A stretch of 64,000 nucleotides of DNA from contig CM043971.1 in NCBI GenBank assembly GCA_014529385.2, positions 62,042,209 through 62,106,208 on the forward strand, given 5' to 3'. The stretch comes from Adiantum capillus-veneris. Lineage: Eukaryota; Streptophyta; Polypodiopsida; Polypodiales; Pteridaceae. Below, piece by piece: positions 24,272 to 34,920 of this stretch. The stretch's first letter is position 1. Every line of letters starts with the position of its first letter. Under the pieces are notes generated by a model. That model was not told where the DNA came from. It searched no databases and saw only the letters and a list, made by a program, of their open reading frames with translations. The position numbers were made by a program, and so were the translations under genes.

Positions 24272-26048
24272 TTACCTCTCTCTTGAAATCATAGTCGTCC
24301 TCGACTATAAGGTAGAGAAGATAAAGCCTAGTCATTAGTCCATGTTTGTTAGCGGTAGAGGATCCCTTTTCACCCTACGACATCATTCTAGAATGGATAA
24401 CTAATCCATATGGTGCTCGAGAGACTTAGTTTCCGCAAGCATGTCTGCTCTTTAGTCCATATCATACTTCCAAAGTAGAGTGACAAGTTCTACTTGGTGT
24501 TTGGGAGACGTCGTCACCACAAACATGATCCTTAGCATGCATACTGTTTAAATTTGTGCACAATATAAAGAGAGCTAGTCTTATAAGACAAAAACATTGT
24601 TCGTTTAAAATGCATTTTCATATGCTTACTTTAAGGCATCATTGTAACAATTAACAAGGTTCATATTATCCTTAAGCTAGGTTCCTTGCATCCATTTAGC
24701 ATCTTTAAAAAATTAATTCTTTAGATTAATAAGATATCGTCAGATAATCTTACCGTTTCTTAATACGTTGTCTTCATGTCATAGGATGGACTCAGATTGA
24801 AGTACTTCTTCTTGATCTTCGATTTTTGGAGGGTCTGCAACTATTGCTTCTTTTGGTGGCTCTCCTTTGTAAGGCTTACGTAGGCCCTCGTGGAAAACAT
24901 TGTGCATGAGCCAATGGTTGGGCAACTTTAATTGATAAACCGTCTCATTGTTTGGCTTAAGAATTTAAAAAAGGACCATAGTATCTTTTTGTTATTTTAG
25001 CATAATACTCTTGGTGGCCCGTAGGATTTTTGCCCGTAGTATGCCCTAGATGAGCCTTGAGAAACTTTAGTAAGACCCAATCATTTTCCTTAAAAGCTAA
25101 GGCTCTTCTGTGCTTATTAGCAGCAACCCTTTTTGCCTTTGCTATGAGATGGATATAACCTCTTTAATCTTTGGAAAAGATTCTTGTGAGTCTCGGCTAT
25201 ATTCATCAGCAACGAAGATCTTCCCATGTACTTTAAGTAGTAAGGGACTTTTGGATTTTCCCTCTTTAACCTCAGAAGGTGCTTTCCCCATGGAAGTATA
25301 TACAATGTCATTGTACTCATACTCTATAAGAGGTAGATACTTCTCTCATTAAGAACGTTGATCTACTTCCATAACATAGGCTTTTAGTAGATTCAAAAAT
25401 CGTTAGATTAATTATTTCACTTTGGTCATCCGTTTGTGGATGATAGGCCAAAACAGAAATTTAATCTACTTTCTATATTCTCAATGAGACCCTTCTAGAA
25501 ATTACTGGTCATTCTAGGATCTTTGTCCGACACTATGGATGTTGGCAAGCCATGATAACTGAAAATTTGAGATCTAAAGAGGATGGCCATTGATGTGCCT
25601 TAATAGTCTTTTTGACAGGCATAGAATGTGTTTTCTTGCTAAGCCTGTCGATTGAAACAATCCAAGTTGCTTCCCTCGATCAATTTTCAATTTTTGGTAT
25701 ACCACGCATTTTGAAACATACTCTTGTATGTTTACTTTTCATGGTAGACCAACCGAATACATTTCTACTCCTCGAAGAGTAGATTATGGAATCCCTCTTT
25801 GCCCCGCATAAGGAGAAGCATGGGATTCATACATGAGTTTCTTATTGTATGGGTGAGTAACACATAGCCTATTGCCGTTTGGAAGAGAACCATCCTTCAA
25901 GGTGAGTAACACATAGCCTATTGCCATTTGGAAGAGAACCATCCTTCAAGGTGAGTAACACATAGCCTATTGCCATTTGGAAGAGAACCATCCTTCAAGG
26001 TGAATGGTTCTTTTTTCTTCCCTAATGCAAAGGTTGTAATTACGTACT
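24272..26048 (-). pseudogene. outer element integrase and chromodomain, decayed
   Basis: Minus-strand homology to 27714-29450 of the inner element throughout, including the chromodomain region (24.7-24.9 kb) and the DDE core (25.4-25.8 kb), but with many stops and small indels; no long open frame remains. 25852-25998 is an internal 49-bp triplication absent from the relatives. Confidence 0.8.
25852..25998 (-). repeat. 49-bp unit repeated three times within integrase N-terminal region
   Basis: Units start at 25852, 25901 and 25950, each GGTGAGTAACACATAGCCTA ... CCATCCTTCAA, differing only at one position (GCCGTTT in the first, GCCATTT in the others). The inner and plus-strand relatives have a single copy. 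A 49-bp unit shifts the frame by one base per copy. Confidence 0.9.
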
Positions 26049-26053
26049 TAAAG

Positions 26054-27713
26054 TGTAATGGAATTTGCCTATTCAATTTGAGAGTAGCGGAATTTAATGA
26101 GAGTACTTTCAAGAAATGATTTTGTGAGCATAGCGGGTAGACATAATTGAAGATAGCAACATAATCATAGCAATTAGTTAACTTGACATAGACAATACTT
26201 TTGCAAGAGAGAGAATTTAGAGAACATGACAACAGTTGAGGACCGGATTTATGTGGAGCCGGTCCCCCCTCCAATAGGCATTTGTATTATGATTTCTCCC
26301 ATAAAGAGAGACTTGTTACAATACATTCTTTGTGTTCCTTGTGACCTAGGTGAAGCAATGAAGATGGAAAGCTTCATGCATCATCATCATAGCATAACCT
26401 AAACTTGAAGAAAGCTTTAACTATACCAAGCCTCAGTCCCAAGACCTCAAACACCTTCGAAGGTGGAGAGAGCTAGCAGGGAATGAGGGTAGGGAAGAGG
26501 AAGAAGAAACATTTCATACGAGAAAGAGCTAGTTCCTCACTTATCATAACTCTTGTGCTAGCATACATAATAGCATAGTAATGAAGAAGAAATAGATGGC
26601 AAGCTCAAGCATTGAAGCATGGCTCTTGGATGGATTTGCACTCCATAGCCAAGACTGTTGGTGTAGGCTCTCAACCTCTACTTGCTTGGAGAAAGAGAGG
26701 GAGCTCTTGCACTTTGCATAGTACACAATGAGAGTGTTTGTGAGTGTGTGTGGGTGAGTATACCCCCTAAGCACCCCCCTAGCTTGCTTGGGTCAACCTC
26801 CCCTTGTAGCTCATGCTTGAAGCTCATTGGACCCCTCCAGGCCTAGCCAATCGCAAGCAGGAGCCATTACAAGCAACAGGGATAGCCTTGGGACAAGTGT
26901 CCCCCTTTCCCCTTTGAGAGAGAGGACTTGATAAATACAAAATCAATTAATTAAATATCCTTTATTATCATTGGACCCCTTGGGTGGACAACCAATAGGT
27001 TTCAGGCACACCATGAGGGCAACATGAGGAGGAACTTGACAAGTGTCCTTGCTGCCTCTTCAAGCTGGGGCTTCCCTTGTGTGTGTGTGTGTGTGTTCTC
27101 TCTCATCCCCCCCCCCCCCCCCCTTGTAGGCTCACCCCCCTCCTTGTAGGGATCTTTTTGACTTTGGATGAGCAAGCCCCTTAGTCATCAAGCATGACTA
27201 AGCACTTGAAGTAGGGGGTGTTCCCACAAGCATCTCAGGCAAGCTTCTCAAGGCACCTCAAGCACCTTAATCATGCACCAAGTCAAGCACCTCAAGCATG
27301 GAGCCAGTCAAGAACCTCAAGCATCTTAATCAAGCACCTCAAGCATGACAAGCACCTCAAGCACGACAAGCACCTCAAGCAGGACAAGCGCCTCAAGCAC
27401 GACAAGTACCTCGAGTTTGGGCCGGGTTCCCACCTCAAGCTCAGCCCTAGCTTACCTAAGGTCAAAGGACTTTTACACACATTATTGGAGGTCTTCAATG
27501 AAGCTAACCCTAAGGTCTTATGCTCCATTGGTTAGCCTTGCTCTTGATAGACCATCTCCCATTTGGGCCCCTTTACTATTGGCCCCGTGTTGAGATAGAT
27601 CTATAAGCACATATCTATATCTTAACACTTGTTCCCGTTTATTCTCCCACATAAAGTGATCAATTTAATATGAGAAAATCATTTGGTTTGGTTAGATATT
27701 AGATTTTATGTCA
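26054..27713 (-). repeat. 3' LTR of the inner gypsy element
   Basis: 1660 bp, TGTAATGGAATTTGCC ... TTTTATGTCA on the plus strand. Contains a GT run (about 27080), a C run (about 27109-27123) and the CTCAAGCA minisatellite (27250-27415). Its distal end reads TGTCA where the 5' LTR has TGACA. Confidence 0.92.
27250..27415 (+). repeat. LTR minisatellite of ~15-20 bp units
   Basis: Repeats of CACCTCAAGCACGACAAG and relatives (AGCACCTCAAGCATG, AAGCACCTTAATCATG). The same array is in the LTRs at 23745-23895 and 34455-34615, with different unit numbers; this LTR has one more unit than its partner at 34455-34615. Confidence 0.85.
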
Positions 27714-28073
27714 TTACCTCTCTCTTGAAATCATAGTCGTCCTCGACTATGAGGTAGAAGAGATAAAGCCTTAGTCATTAGTCAATCGTACTTAGCGGGT
27801 AGAGGATCCCTTTTTTACCCTACGACATCTTTCCAAGATGGATGACTAATCCATTTGGTGCTTGGGAGACATAGCTGCCGCAAGCATGTTTGCTCTTTAG
27901 TCCATTTCATTCTCCCAAAGTAGAGTGACAAATTCTACTTGGTGTTTGAGAGACGTCGTCATCACAAACATGATTCTAAGCATGCATACTAGTTAAATTT
28001 GTGCACAATTAAAAAGAGGACTAGTCTTATAAGACAAAAACATGAGTCATTTAAAAGAAATTTGTACATTTGC

Positions 28074-29375
28074 TTACTCTAATGTAGCATTGTAAGCATT
28101 GACAAGGTTCATACTATCCTTAAGTTGTACTCTTTGCATCCATCTAGCATCTTCAAAAGGATAATTTTTGAACTTAATAAGATACCGTCGGATTATCTTA
28201 CCATGTCGTAGTACCTTGTCTTCATGCCGAAGGAGAGCTTCGTGTTGTAGCACCTCTTCTTGGTCTTCAACTTCGGGAGGGTCTTCAATAATTGGTTCAG
28301 TTGGTGGCTCTCCTTTGTAGGGCTTAAGTAAGCTTACATGAAAGGCATTGTGTATAAGACAATGGTTGGGCAACTTGAGTTGATAAGCCGTCTCATTGAT
28401 GGGCTTCAAGATTTGGAAAGGACCATAGTATCTTTTTGCTAGTTTAGCATAATACTTTTGATGACCCGTAGGATTTTTGCCCGTCGTTTGCCTTAATCGA
28501 GCCTTAGGAAACTTGAGGAAGACCCAGTCATTTTCTTTAAACATTAAGGCTCTTCTGTGCTTATCAGCAGCAGCTTTTTGCCTTTGTTGAGAGATGGCTA
28601 TAGCCTCCCTAATCTTTTGAAAAGATTCTTGTAGGTCACGGCTATACTCATCGGCGGCGAAGATCTTCCCATGTACTTTGAGTAGCAAGGGACTTTTAGG
28701 TCTTCCCTCTATGATCTCGAAAGGTGCTTTCCCCGTAGAAGTATGGACAGTATTATTGTAGGCATACTCTACTAGAGGTAAATACTTTTCCCATTGTGAG
28801 CGTTGATCTACTTCGGTAACATAAGTCTTGAGTAGATCGAGTATCGTAAGATTGGCTATCTCACTTTGGCCATCCGTTTGTGGGTGATAGGCCGAAGAGA
28901 AATTCAATCTTGTTCCTAGATTTTCAAAGAGACCTTTCCAGAAATTACTGGTCATTCTAGGATCTCTATCTGACACGATGGATGTGGGTAATCCATGGTG
29001 CTTGAAAATCTGAGATATGAAGAGAGTTGCCATTTGATGTGCCTTAATAGTCTTTTTGACAGGAATAAAATGTGCTTGCTTGCTAAACCTGTCGACTATT
29101 GTCCATATTCTTGTATTCCCATGGATAGACTTGGGTAATCCAAAAATGAAATCCATGGATATACTCTCCCATGGTGAATTTGGAATAGGCAATGGCTGAA
29201 GTAATCCAGGTTGCTTCCCTCTATCATACTTGGTCTTTTGGCATACTACACATTTTGAAACATACTCTTGTATGTCCACTTTCATGGTAGGCCAATAGAA
29301 ATACGTCTCTACTCCTCGGAGAGTAGGTTGAATACCTCTATGCCCTGCATATGGAGGAGCATGGGATTCATACAT
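28074..29375 (-). CDS. gypsy integrase with C-terminal chromodomain
   Basis: 433 residues, open throughout. HHCC zinc region at the N-terminus (AGHRGIQ ... CVVCQKTK, residues 10-45), then the DDE core: MDFIFGLPKS (first Asp, about residue 75), IVSDRDPRM (second, about 135) and GQSEIAN (Glu, about 170). Residues 340-365 have [13 protein letters not shown]. The last ~60 residues contain the chromodomain-like [20 protein letters not shown], which in chromoviruses directs integration to marked chromatin. It is the downstream part of the gag-pol frame; a single base missing near 29413 separates it from the upstream open frame. No independent start is implied. Confidence 0.93.
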   Translation of the reverse strand: MYESHAPPYAGHRGIQPTLRGVETYFYWPTMKVDIQEYVSKCVVCQKTKYDRGKQPGLLQPLPIPNSPWESISMDFIFGLPKSIHGNTRIWTIVDRFSKQAHFIPVKKTIKAHQMATLFISQIFKHHGLPTSIVSDRDPRMTSNFWKGLFENLGTRLNFSSAYHPQTDGQSEIANLTILDLLKTYVTEVDQRSQWEKYLPLVEYAYNNTVHTSTGKAPFEIIEGRPKSPLLLKVHGKIFAADEYSRDLQESFQKIREAIAISQQRQKAAADKHRRALMFKENDWVFLKFPKARLRQTTGKNPTGHQKYYAKLAKRYYGPFQILKPINETAYQLKLPNHCLIHNAFHVSLLKPYKGEPPTEPIIEDPPEVEDQEEVLQHEALLRHEDKVLRHGKIIRRYLIKFKNYPFEDARWMQRVQLKDSMNLVNAYNATLE

Positions 29376-32300
29376 AACCTTCTCACGAAGGGAATGGGTA
29401 ACACATAGCTATTGCCGTGGAGAAGATAACCATCCTGCAAGGTGAATGGTTCCTCTTTCTTCCCCAAAGCAATGGCTGACATTATGTCTCTAAAGTCAGG
29501 GTCAGTAGCATACTCATCTATCATAGAGGATAGATCATTGTGAGTAGTTATAGACACCGCATTAACTTTTGGTCGTCGTGAAAGTGCATCGGCAACTTGA
29601 TTGTGCTTACCAGCTATGTGAGCAATATGGAAATTAAATTGCGAAAGAAAATTTGCCCACCTCATTTGTTTGTCGGAAAGCTTGGTTTGCGTCATGAAAT
29701 ACTTGAGACTTTGGTGGTCGGTTCGTAGGATAAATGGAGTCCCCAATATGTAGTGCTTCCATGTGTCTAGGGCATGTAGAACAGCTAAAAGCTCTTTCTC
29801 ATAAATGCCCAAGACTCGTTCATCACTATTGAGCCTTCGGCTCTCATATGCTATGGCATGCCCTTCTTGAAGCAAAACCGCTCCAAGGCAATCACCACAC
29901 GCATCACATTGGACCTCAAATGGCTTTGAGAGATCCGGAAGCACGAGGACTGGTTGGGAAGTAAGCTTCTCTTTGAGTTTTTCAAAAGCATTTTGCTCCT
30001 TAGTAGTCCATACAAACTTAACGTTCTTCTTTGTTAAGTTGTGTAGTGGTCCTGCTACTTGAGAGAATTTTGCTATGAAGCGTCTATAGTATGCACACAT
30101 ACCAATAAATCTTCTTAGCTCATGTAGATTCCTTGGGTTAGGCCATGATTTTATTACCTCTAACTTTGATGGATCCATACGAATACCATCGTGAGAGATA
30201 ATATGACCTAGATATTGAATCTCTTGAAGGAAGAATTCACTTTTCTTTTGGTTGAGAAAAAGTTTGTTCTCCCTCAAGGCTTGAAAAATCACTTGGAGAT
30301 GTTGCTTATGTTCCTCCAAAGACTTGGAGTAGATGATGATATCATCAAAGAACACTCCAGTGAATTTACGATATGGTCTAAAAATTTTCTCCATGAGACG
30401 ATTGAAAGTAGCTGGTGCATTAGTCAAGCCAAAAGGCATGAGTAGATATTCATAAAAACCAAATGTTGTGCGAAACGCGGTCTTTAGGATATCTTCATCC
30501 ACTATCCTTATTTGATGATAGCCACTCTTAAGGTCAATCCTACTGAAGTAGGTAGAGCCTTGTAGCTTATTAAACAGATCTTCTACCCGAGGCACGGGAA
30601 ATCTGTTTTTGATAGTGATATGGTTTAGTGCTCGATAGTCCACACACATACGGTATGTACCATCTTTCTTTTGCACTAAAAGGACTGGAGAACAAAAGGG
30701 AGAGGAACTAGGCCTCACCATCCCTTTGTCTACCAATTCCTGTACTTGCCTCATAATCTCCTCTTGTTGAGCTTGTGAGACTCGATAAGGAGGTTTGTTA
30801 GGCGGTGAGCTTCCTAGAAGGAGCTCAATATGATGGTCATCATCCCCTCGTTTTGGAGGTAGGTCCATAGGGATATCATCGATGAACACATCTTGGAATC
30901 CTTTTAGAAAAGTAGACAAGTCTAACTCTTCTTGATTCCTATCATTTTCATTTGATGAAACATTATTAGCTTTTAGAGACTCTTTGACATAAATCATGTA
31001 CGCAGAAACTGAGCTCTTCATTGATTTATCAAAAGAAAGAGGATTTACAAGTGGAATAGTGCGACCACGCTCACTAGCATCTATATACATGTTCTTTCCC
31101 CTGTAGGTGAAGTAAATTCTCCTTTCAGGGAACTTCATGTTGGCAGCCATGTGATCAAACCATGGTGCCCCTAGGATAACATCCTGATGTTGGAGAGGAG
31201 AGATGAAGAAGTCTTCTTTGTCGACATAGCTTTGGACATGAAGCCTCAACTTCCCAATCAAGGGAGTAACGGAGGCTTGTTGTCCCTTGAAAGCTGCATC
31301 AGCTGTTACTATATCTCCCATCTCAAAAGCTTGAATGCCCAACTTGGTGGCCAACTCTATTGATATGAAGTTGAGAGTAGAGCCTGGGTCAAACAAGATG
31401 AAGGCATCATGCTCTCTTACCTTTCCCCACGCATAGGAAAGTGATGATCCTTTGCAATGAGCATCCTCTTTTGGAGCTTCGATGGTGGAAGCCCTAGGAG
31501 TCTCATTGCGAGTATTCTTCTTGGGGCAAGAATGATAGCCATGTCCTTGCTCCCCACACTTGAAACACTTATGGTTCTTGCGAAAAGCTTCAAGCTCTTC
31601 AGGAGAGAGTTTGTTTTTACCTTTGTAAACTCCCTTCTCCTTGGACCGATTGTTGTTGTTGTTATTGTTGTTGTTGGAAGTGCCTTGGGAATTATTTTGA
31701 GCATTGGATTTCCCCTTTGCATCATTTTTATCTTTGTTTTCCATGGGCTTGACATTACGTCTAGCCCCTTGATGGAAATTGATGCGTGAAGCAACCATGG
31801 TGTGGTGGATTACTTCGGTAATAGTACCGGGCCGTTGAGGGTTGATGTATTCGGCCATCTCTTCAGGTAATCCCGCACAGAATTGCTGTCTTTGCTCGGC
31901 AAAGTCTATCTTTTGAAAGACAGTAGCTTTGAGATGTAAATCCCAAAACTTGTCTACATACTTGTTGATAGACTCATGAGAGAGAAGCTTCAAGCCGCGC
32001 CATTCGGTAAGAACTTTATCTTTAGTATCACTTGGAAGAAATTGCTTCATGATGGAAACTCGTAGAGTTTTCCATGTCTTTGGGGCTTCTCCATTGCCAT
32101 GAAGGCTAGCCCACCATTGACGAGCTGATTTTTGGAAGTGCATAGCTACATGGCGTAGCTTGGAGGACTCTGTGAAACCCTCGTCCCCAAAGGCCGCATC
32201 AAATTGCTGGATGAAGGCCAACACTTTGTCGGTAGCACCAAAGGTGCCATCATAGGTGAGAAAAAAGATACTCTTTCCTCCCTCCTTGAACTTCTTTAGC

Positions 32301-32863
32301 TTTTGTGACCTTCGCCATGCAGGAAATGATTTGCGATGTCCTCCCCTCTTGTATTCTCTAGGAGAATAGCCATAACTTTCATCGGACGAGGAGGAAGGTG
32401 AAGAAGAAGGAGAAGAGGGTGACCTCTTCCTAGCCCTTTTCTTCTTCTGTTTCCTCTCTTGCCTTTCAGAGGGATGAGGAGAAGGACTATGGGTTGCTCT
32501 TTTCCTCTTGGGAGGAGTAGGCGATCGTCTAGACCGCCGTCTTCGTGGAGCCACATCTTCAGAAGAACTTAGACTGTCATTGCTTTCTTTCTCTTTGGAT
32601 TCCTCCTCTCGAATGGGAGAGAGTCTTCTTTTGGGGGTCTCTTCAAGAGGCCTCCTAAGCTCTCTCTCCTCTGGGAGAGGAAGGGAAATTCCATAAGCAC
32701 GAAGTTGTTGAGTAACTTCGGCTTGCAAAACAGGGTTGCCCATAGCTTGTTGCAACCTAGTGACGAGATAATTCACAAACATGGAAGCATCATCATTAGC
32801 ACCTTCATGTGCAAAATCAAAGCTATCAATGTTCATTCTACTCTCTTGATTATTGTCAGCCAT
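29309..32863 (-). CDS. gypsy gag-protease-RT-RNase H polyprotein
   Basis: Start chosen at ATG 32861-32863 (MADNNQESRMNID), the start conserved in the two relatives, giving about 1184 residues. Positions from there: an SR/RS-rich basic stretch at 80-180; Gag core at 200-370 (HFQKSARQWWASLHG); an Asn run; knuckle CFKCGEQGHGYHSC near 440; protease FILFDPGSTLNFIS near 490; RT from about 690, with RMCVDYRALNHITIK, YFSRIDLKSGYHQIRI and catalytic FFDDIIIYSKS; RNase H VQCDACGDCLGAVLLQ near 985; and HIAGKHNQVADALSRR near 1090. The last ~30 residues are out of frame, because one base is lost near 29413. FFDD in place of the usual [YF]xDD still keeps both Asp. Probably was active recently. Confidence 0.93.
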   Translation of the reverse strand: MADNNQESRMNIDSFDFAHEGANDDASMFVNYLVTRLQQAMGNPVLQAEVTQQLRAYGISLPLPEERELRRPLEETPKRRLSPIREEESKEKESNDSLSSSEDVAPRRRRSRRSPTPPKRKRATHSPSPHPSERQERKQKKKRARKRSPSSPSSSPSSSSDESYGYSPREYKRGGHRKSFPAWRRSQKLKKFKEGGKSIFFLTYDGTFGATDKVLAFIQQFDAAFGDEGFTESSKLRHVAMHFQKSARQWWASLHGNGEAPKTWKTLRVSIMKQFLPSDTKDKVLTEWRGLKLLSHESINKYVDKFWDLHLKATVFQKIDFAEQRQQFCAGLPEEMAEYINPQRPGTITEVIHHTMVASRINFHQGARRNVKPMENKDKNDAKGKSNAQNNSQGTSNNNNNNNNNRSKEKGVYKGKNKLSPEELEAFRKNHKCFKCGEQGHGYHSCPKKNTRNETPRASTIEAPKEDAHCKGSSLSYAWGKVREHDAFILFDPGSTLNFISIELATKLGIQAFEMGDIVTADAAFKGQQASVTPLIGKLRLHVQSYVDKEDFFISPLQHQDVILGAPWFDHMAANMKFPERRIYFTYRGKNMYIDASERGRTIPLVNPLSFDKSMKSSVSAYMIYVKESLKANNVSSNENDRNQEELDLSTFLKGFQDVFIDDIPMDLPPKRGDDDHHIELLLGSSPPNKPPYRVSQAQQEEIMRQVQELVDKGMVRPSSSPFCSPVLLVQKKDGTYRMCVDYRALNHITIKNRFPVPRVEDLFNKLQGSTYFSRIDLKSGYHQIRIVDEDILKTAFRTTFGFYEYLLMPFGLTNAPATFNRLMEKIFRPYRKFTGVFFDDIIIYSKSLEEHKQHLQVIFQALRENKLFLNQKKSEFFLQEIQYLGHIISHDGIRMDPSKLEVIKSWPNPRNLHELRRFIGMCAYYRRFIAKFSQVAGPLHNLTKKNVKFVWTTKEQNAFEKLKEKLTSQPVLVLPDLSKPFEVQCDACGDCLGAVLLQEGHAIAYESRRLNSDERVLGIYEKELLAVLHALDTWKHYILGTPFILRTDHQSLKYFMTQTKLSDKQMRWANFLSQFNFHIAHIAGKHNQVADALSRRPKVNAVSITTHNDLSSMIDEYATDPDFRDIMSAIALGKKEEPFTLQDGYLLHGNSYVLPIPFVRRLCMNPMLLHMQGIEVFNLLSEE

Positions 32864-33277
32864 GTTAACAAAATTTATGTTTATACTTAGTGTATGCTTT
32901 GGCAATACAAAACCTTAGTTGCCACTCCTCTTAGCCTTTGAAAATCGGCTCTTAAGTATCTACACCCACGGCTCAAAGTGGTTAATTATAGAGAGTAGAG
33001 GAGTAGGTCTAACATAGCAGAGTTGCCAAGGGCTAGCTCCTTTCGGACTTCTTATGGCTCAATAATGGTAAAGCCGTAGGCAAGTCTAAAATGACTCCAT
33101 TATTAAGTCCAAAGCTCCCGAGGTGTGCACCATCCCCCACATAGTGGGCTTAACAAAACCGATATTAGATCCCAGTTCCACTTACTCTATTATAATTAAC
33201 AACATCAACCATTTATAGGCTACTTAAGGACCTCTCTTCTTAAGCAAGAAAAGAGAAACCAAATGCTCTGATACCAA

Positions 33278-34915
33278 TGTAATGGAATTTGCCTATTCAA
33301 TTTGAGAGTAGCGGAATTTAATGAGAGTACTTTCAAGAAATGATTTTGTGAGCATAGCGGGTAGACATAATTGAAGATAGCAACATAATCATAGCAATTA
33401 GTTAACTTGACATAGACAATACTTTTGCAAGCGAGAGAATTTAGAGAACATGACAACAGTTGAGGACCGGATTTATGTAGAGCCGGTCCCCCTCCAATAG
33501 GCATTTGTATTATGATTTCTCCCATAAAGAGAGACTTGTTACAATACATTCTTTGTGTTCCTTGTGACCTAGGTGAAGCAATGAAGATGGAAAGCTTCAT
33601 GCATCATCATCATAGCATAACCTAAACTTGAAGAAAGCTTTAACTATACCAAGCCTCAGTCCCAAGACCTCAAACACCTTCGAAGGTGGAGAGAGCTAGC
33701 AGGGAATGAGGGTAGGGAAGAGGAAGAAGAAACATTTCATACGAGAAAGAGCTAGTTCCTCACTTATCATAACTCTTGTGCTAGCATACATAATAGCATA
33801 GTAATGAAGAAGAAATAGATGGCAAGCTCAAGCATTGAAGCATGGCTCTTGGATGGATTTGCACTCCATAGCCAAGACTGTTGGTGTAGGCTCTCAACCT
33901 CTACTTGCTTGGAGAAAGAGAGGGAGCTCTTGCACTTTGCATAGTACACAATGAGAGTGTTTGTGAGTGTGTGTGGGTGAGTATACCCCCTAAGCAGCCC
34001 CCTAGCTTGCTTGGATCGACCCCCCTTGTAGCTCATGCTTGAAGCTCATTGGAACCCTCCAAGCCTAGCCAACCACAAGCAGGAGCCATTACAAGCAACA
34101 GGGATAGCCTTGGGACAAGTGTCCCCCTTTCCCCTTTGAGAGAGAGGACTTGATAAATGCAAAATCAATTAATTAAATATCCTTTATTATCATTGGACCC
34201 CTTGGGTGGCCAACCAATAGGTTTCAGGCACACCATGAGGGCAACATGAGGAGGAACTTGACAAGTGTCCTTGCTGCCTCTTCAAGCTGGGGCTTCCCTT
34301 GTGTGTGTGTGTGTGTGTGTGTTCTCTCTCATCCCCCCCCCCCCTTGTAGGCTCACCCCCCTCCTTGTAGGGATCTTTTTGACTTTGGATGAGCAAGCCC
34401 CTTAGTTATCAAGCATGACTAAGCACTTGAAGTAGGGGGTGTTCCCACAAGCATCTCAGGCAAGCTTCTCAAGGCACCTCAAGCACCTTAATCATGCACC
34501 AAGTCAAGCACCTCAAGCATGGAGCCAGTCAAGCACCTCAAGCATCTTAATCAAGCACCTCAAGCATGACAAGCACCTCAAGCAGGACAAGCACCTCAAG
34601 CACGACAAGCACCTCGAGTTTGGGCCGGGTTCCCACCTCAAGCTCAGTCCTAGCTTACCTAAGGTCAAAGGACTTTTACACACATTATTGGAGGTCTTCA
34701 ATGAAGCTAACCCTAAGGTCTTATGCTCCATTGGTTAGCCTTGCTCTTGATAGACCATCTCCCATTTGGGCCCCTTTACTATTGGCCCGTGTTGAGATAG
34801 ATCTATAAGCACATATCTATATCTTAACACTTGTTCCCGTTTATTCTCCCACATTAAGTGATCAATTTAATATGAGAAAATCATTTGGGTTGGTTAGATA
34901 TTAGATTTTATGACA
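33278..34915 (-). repeat. 5' LTR of the inner gypsy element
   Basis: 1638 bp, TGTAATGGAATTTGCC ... TTTTATGACA on the plus strand, one base from the primer site. Same landmarks as the 3' LTR, with a longer GT run (about 34300-34321), a shorter C run (12) and one minisatellite unit fewer. Confidence 0.93.
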
Positions 34916-34920
34916 TAAAG

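Larger units (their letters stand above)
26054..34915 (-). mobile_element. near-intact chromodomain gypsy element with TAAAG duplication
   Basis: 3' LTR 26054-27713, integrase/chromodomain, RT/RNase H, protease, gag, primer site (reverse of TGGTATCAGAGC) at 33265-33276, 5' LTR 33278-34915. TAAAG occurs directly outside both ends (26049-26053 and 34916-34920), a clean 5-bp target-site duplication, and the flanking sequence is the outer element's pol. The LTRs differ by about 20 substitutions by eye plus repeat-length changes. Coding sequence is open except for one 1-base frame break near 29413. The best preserved element in the window. Confidence 0.95.
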
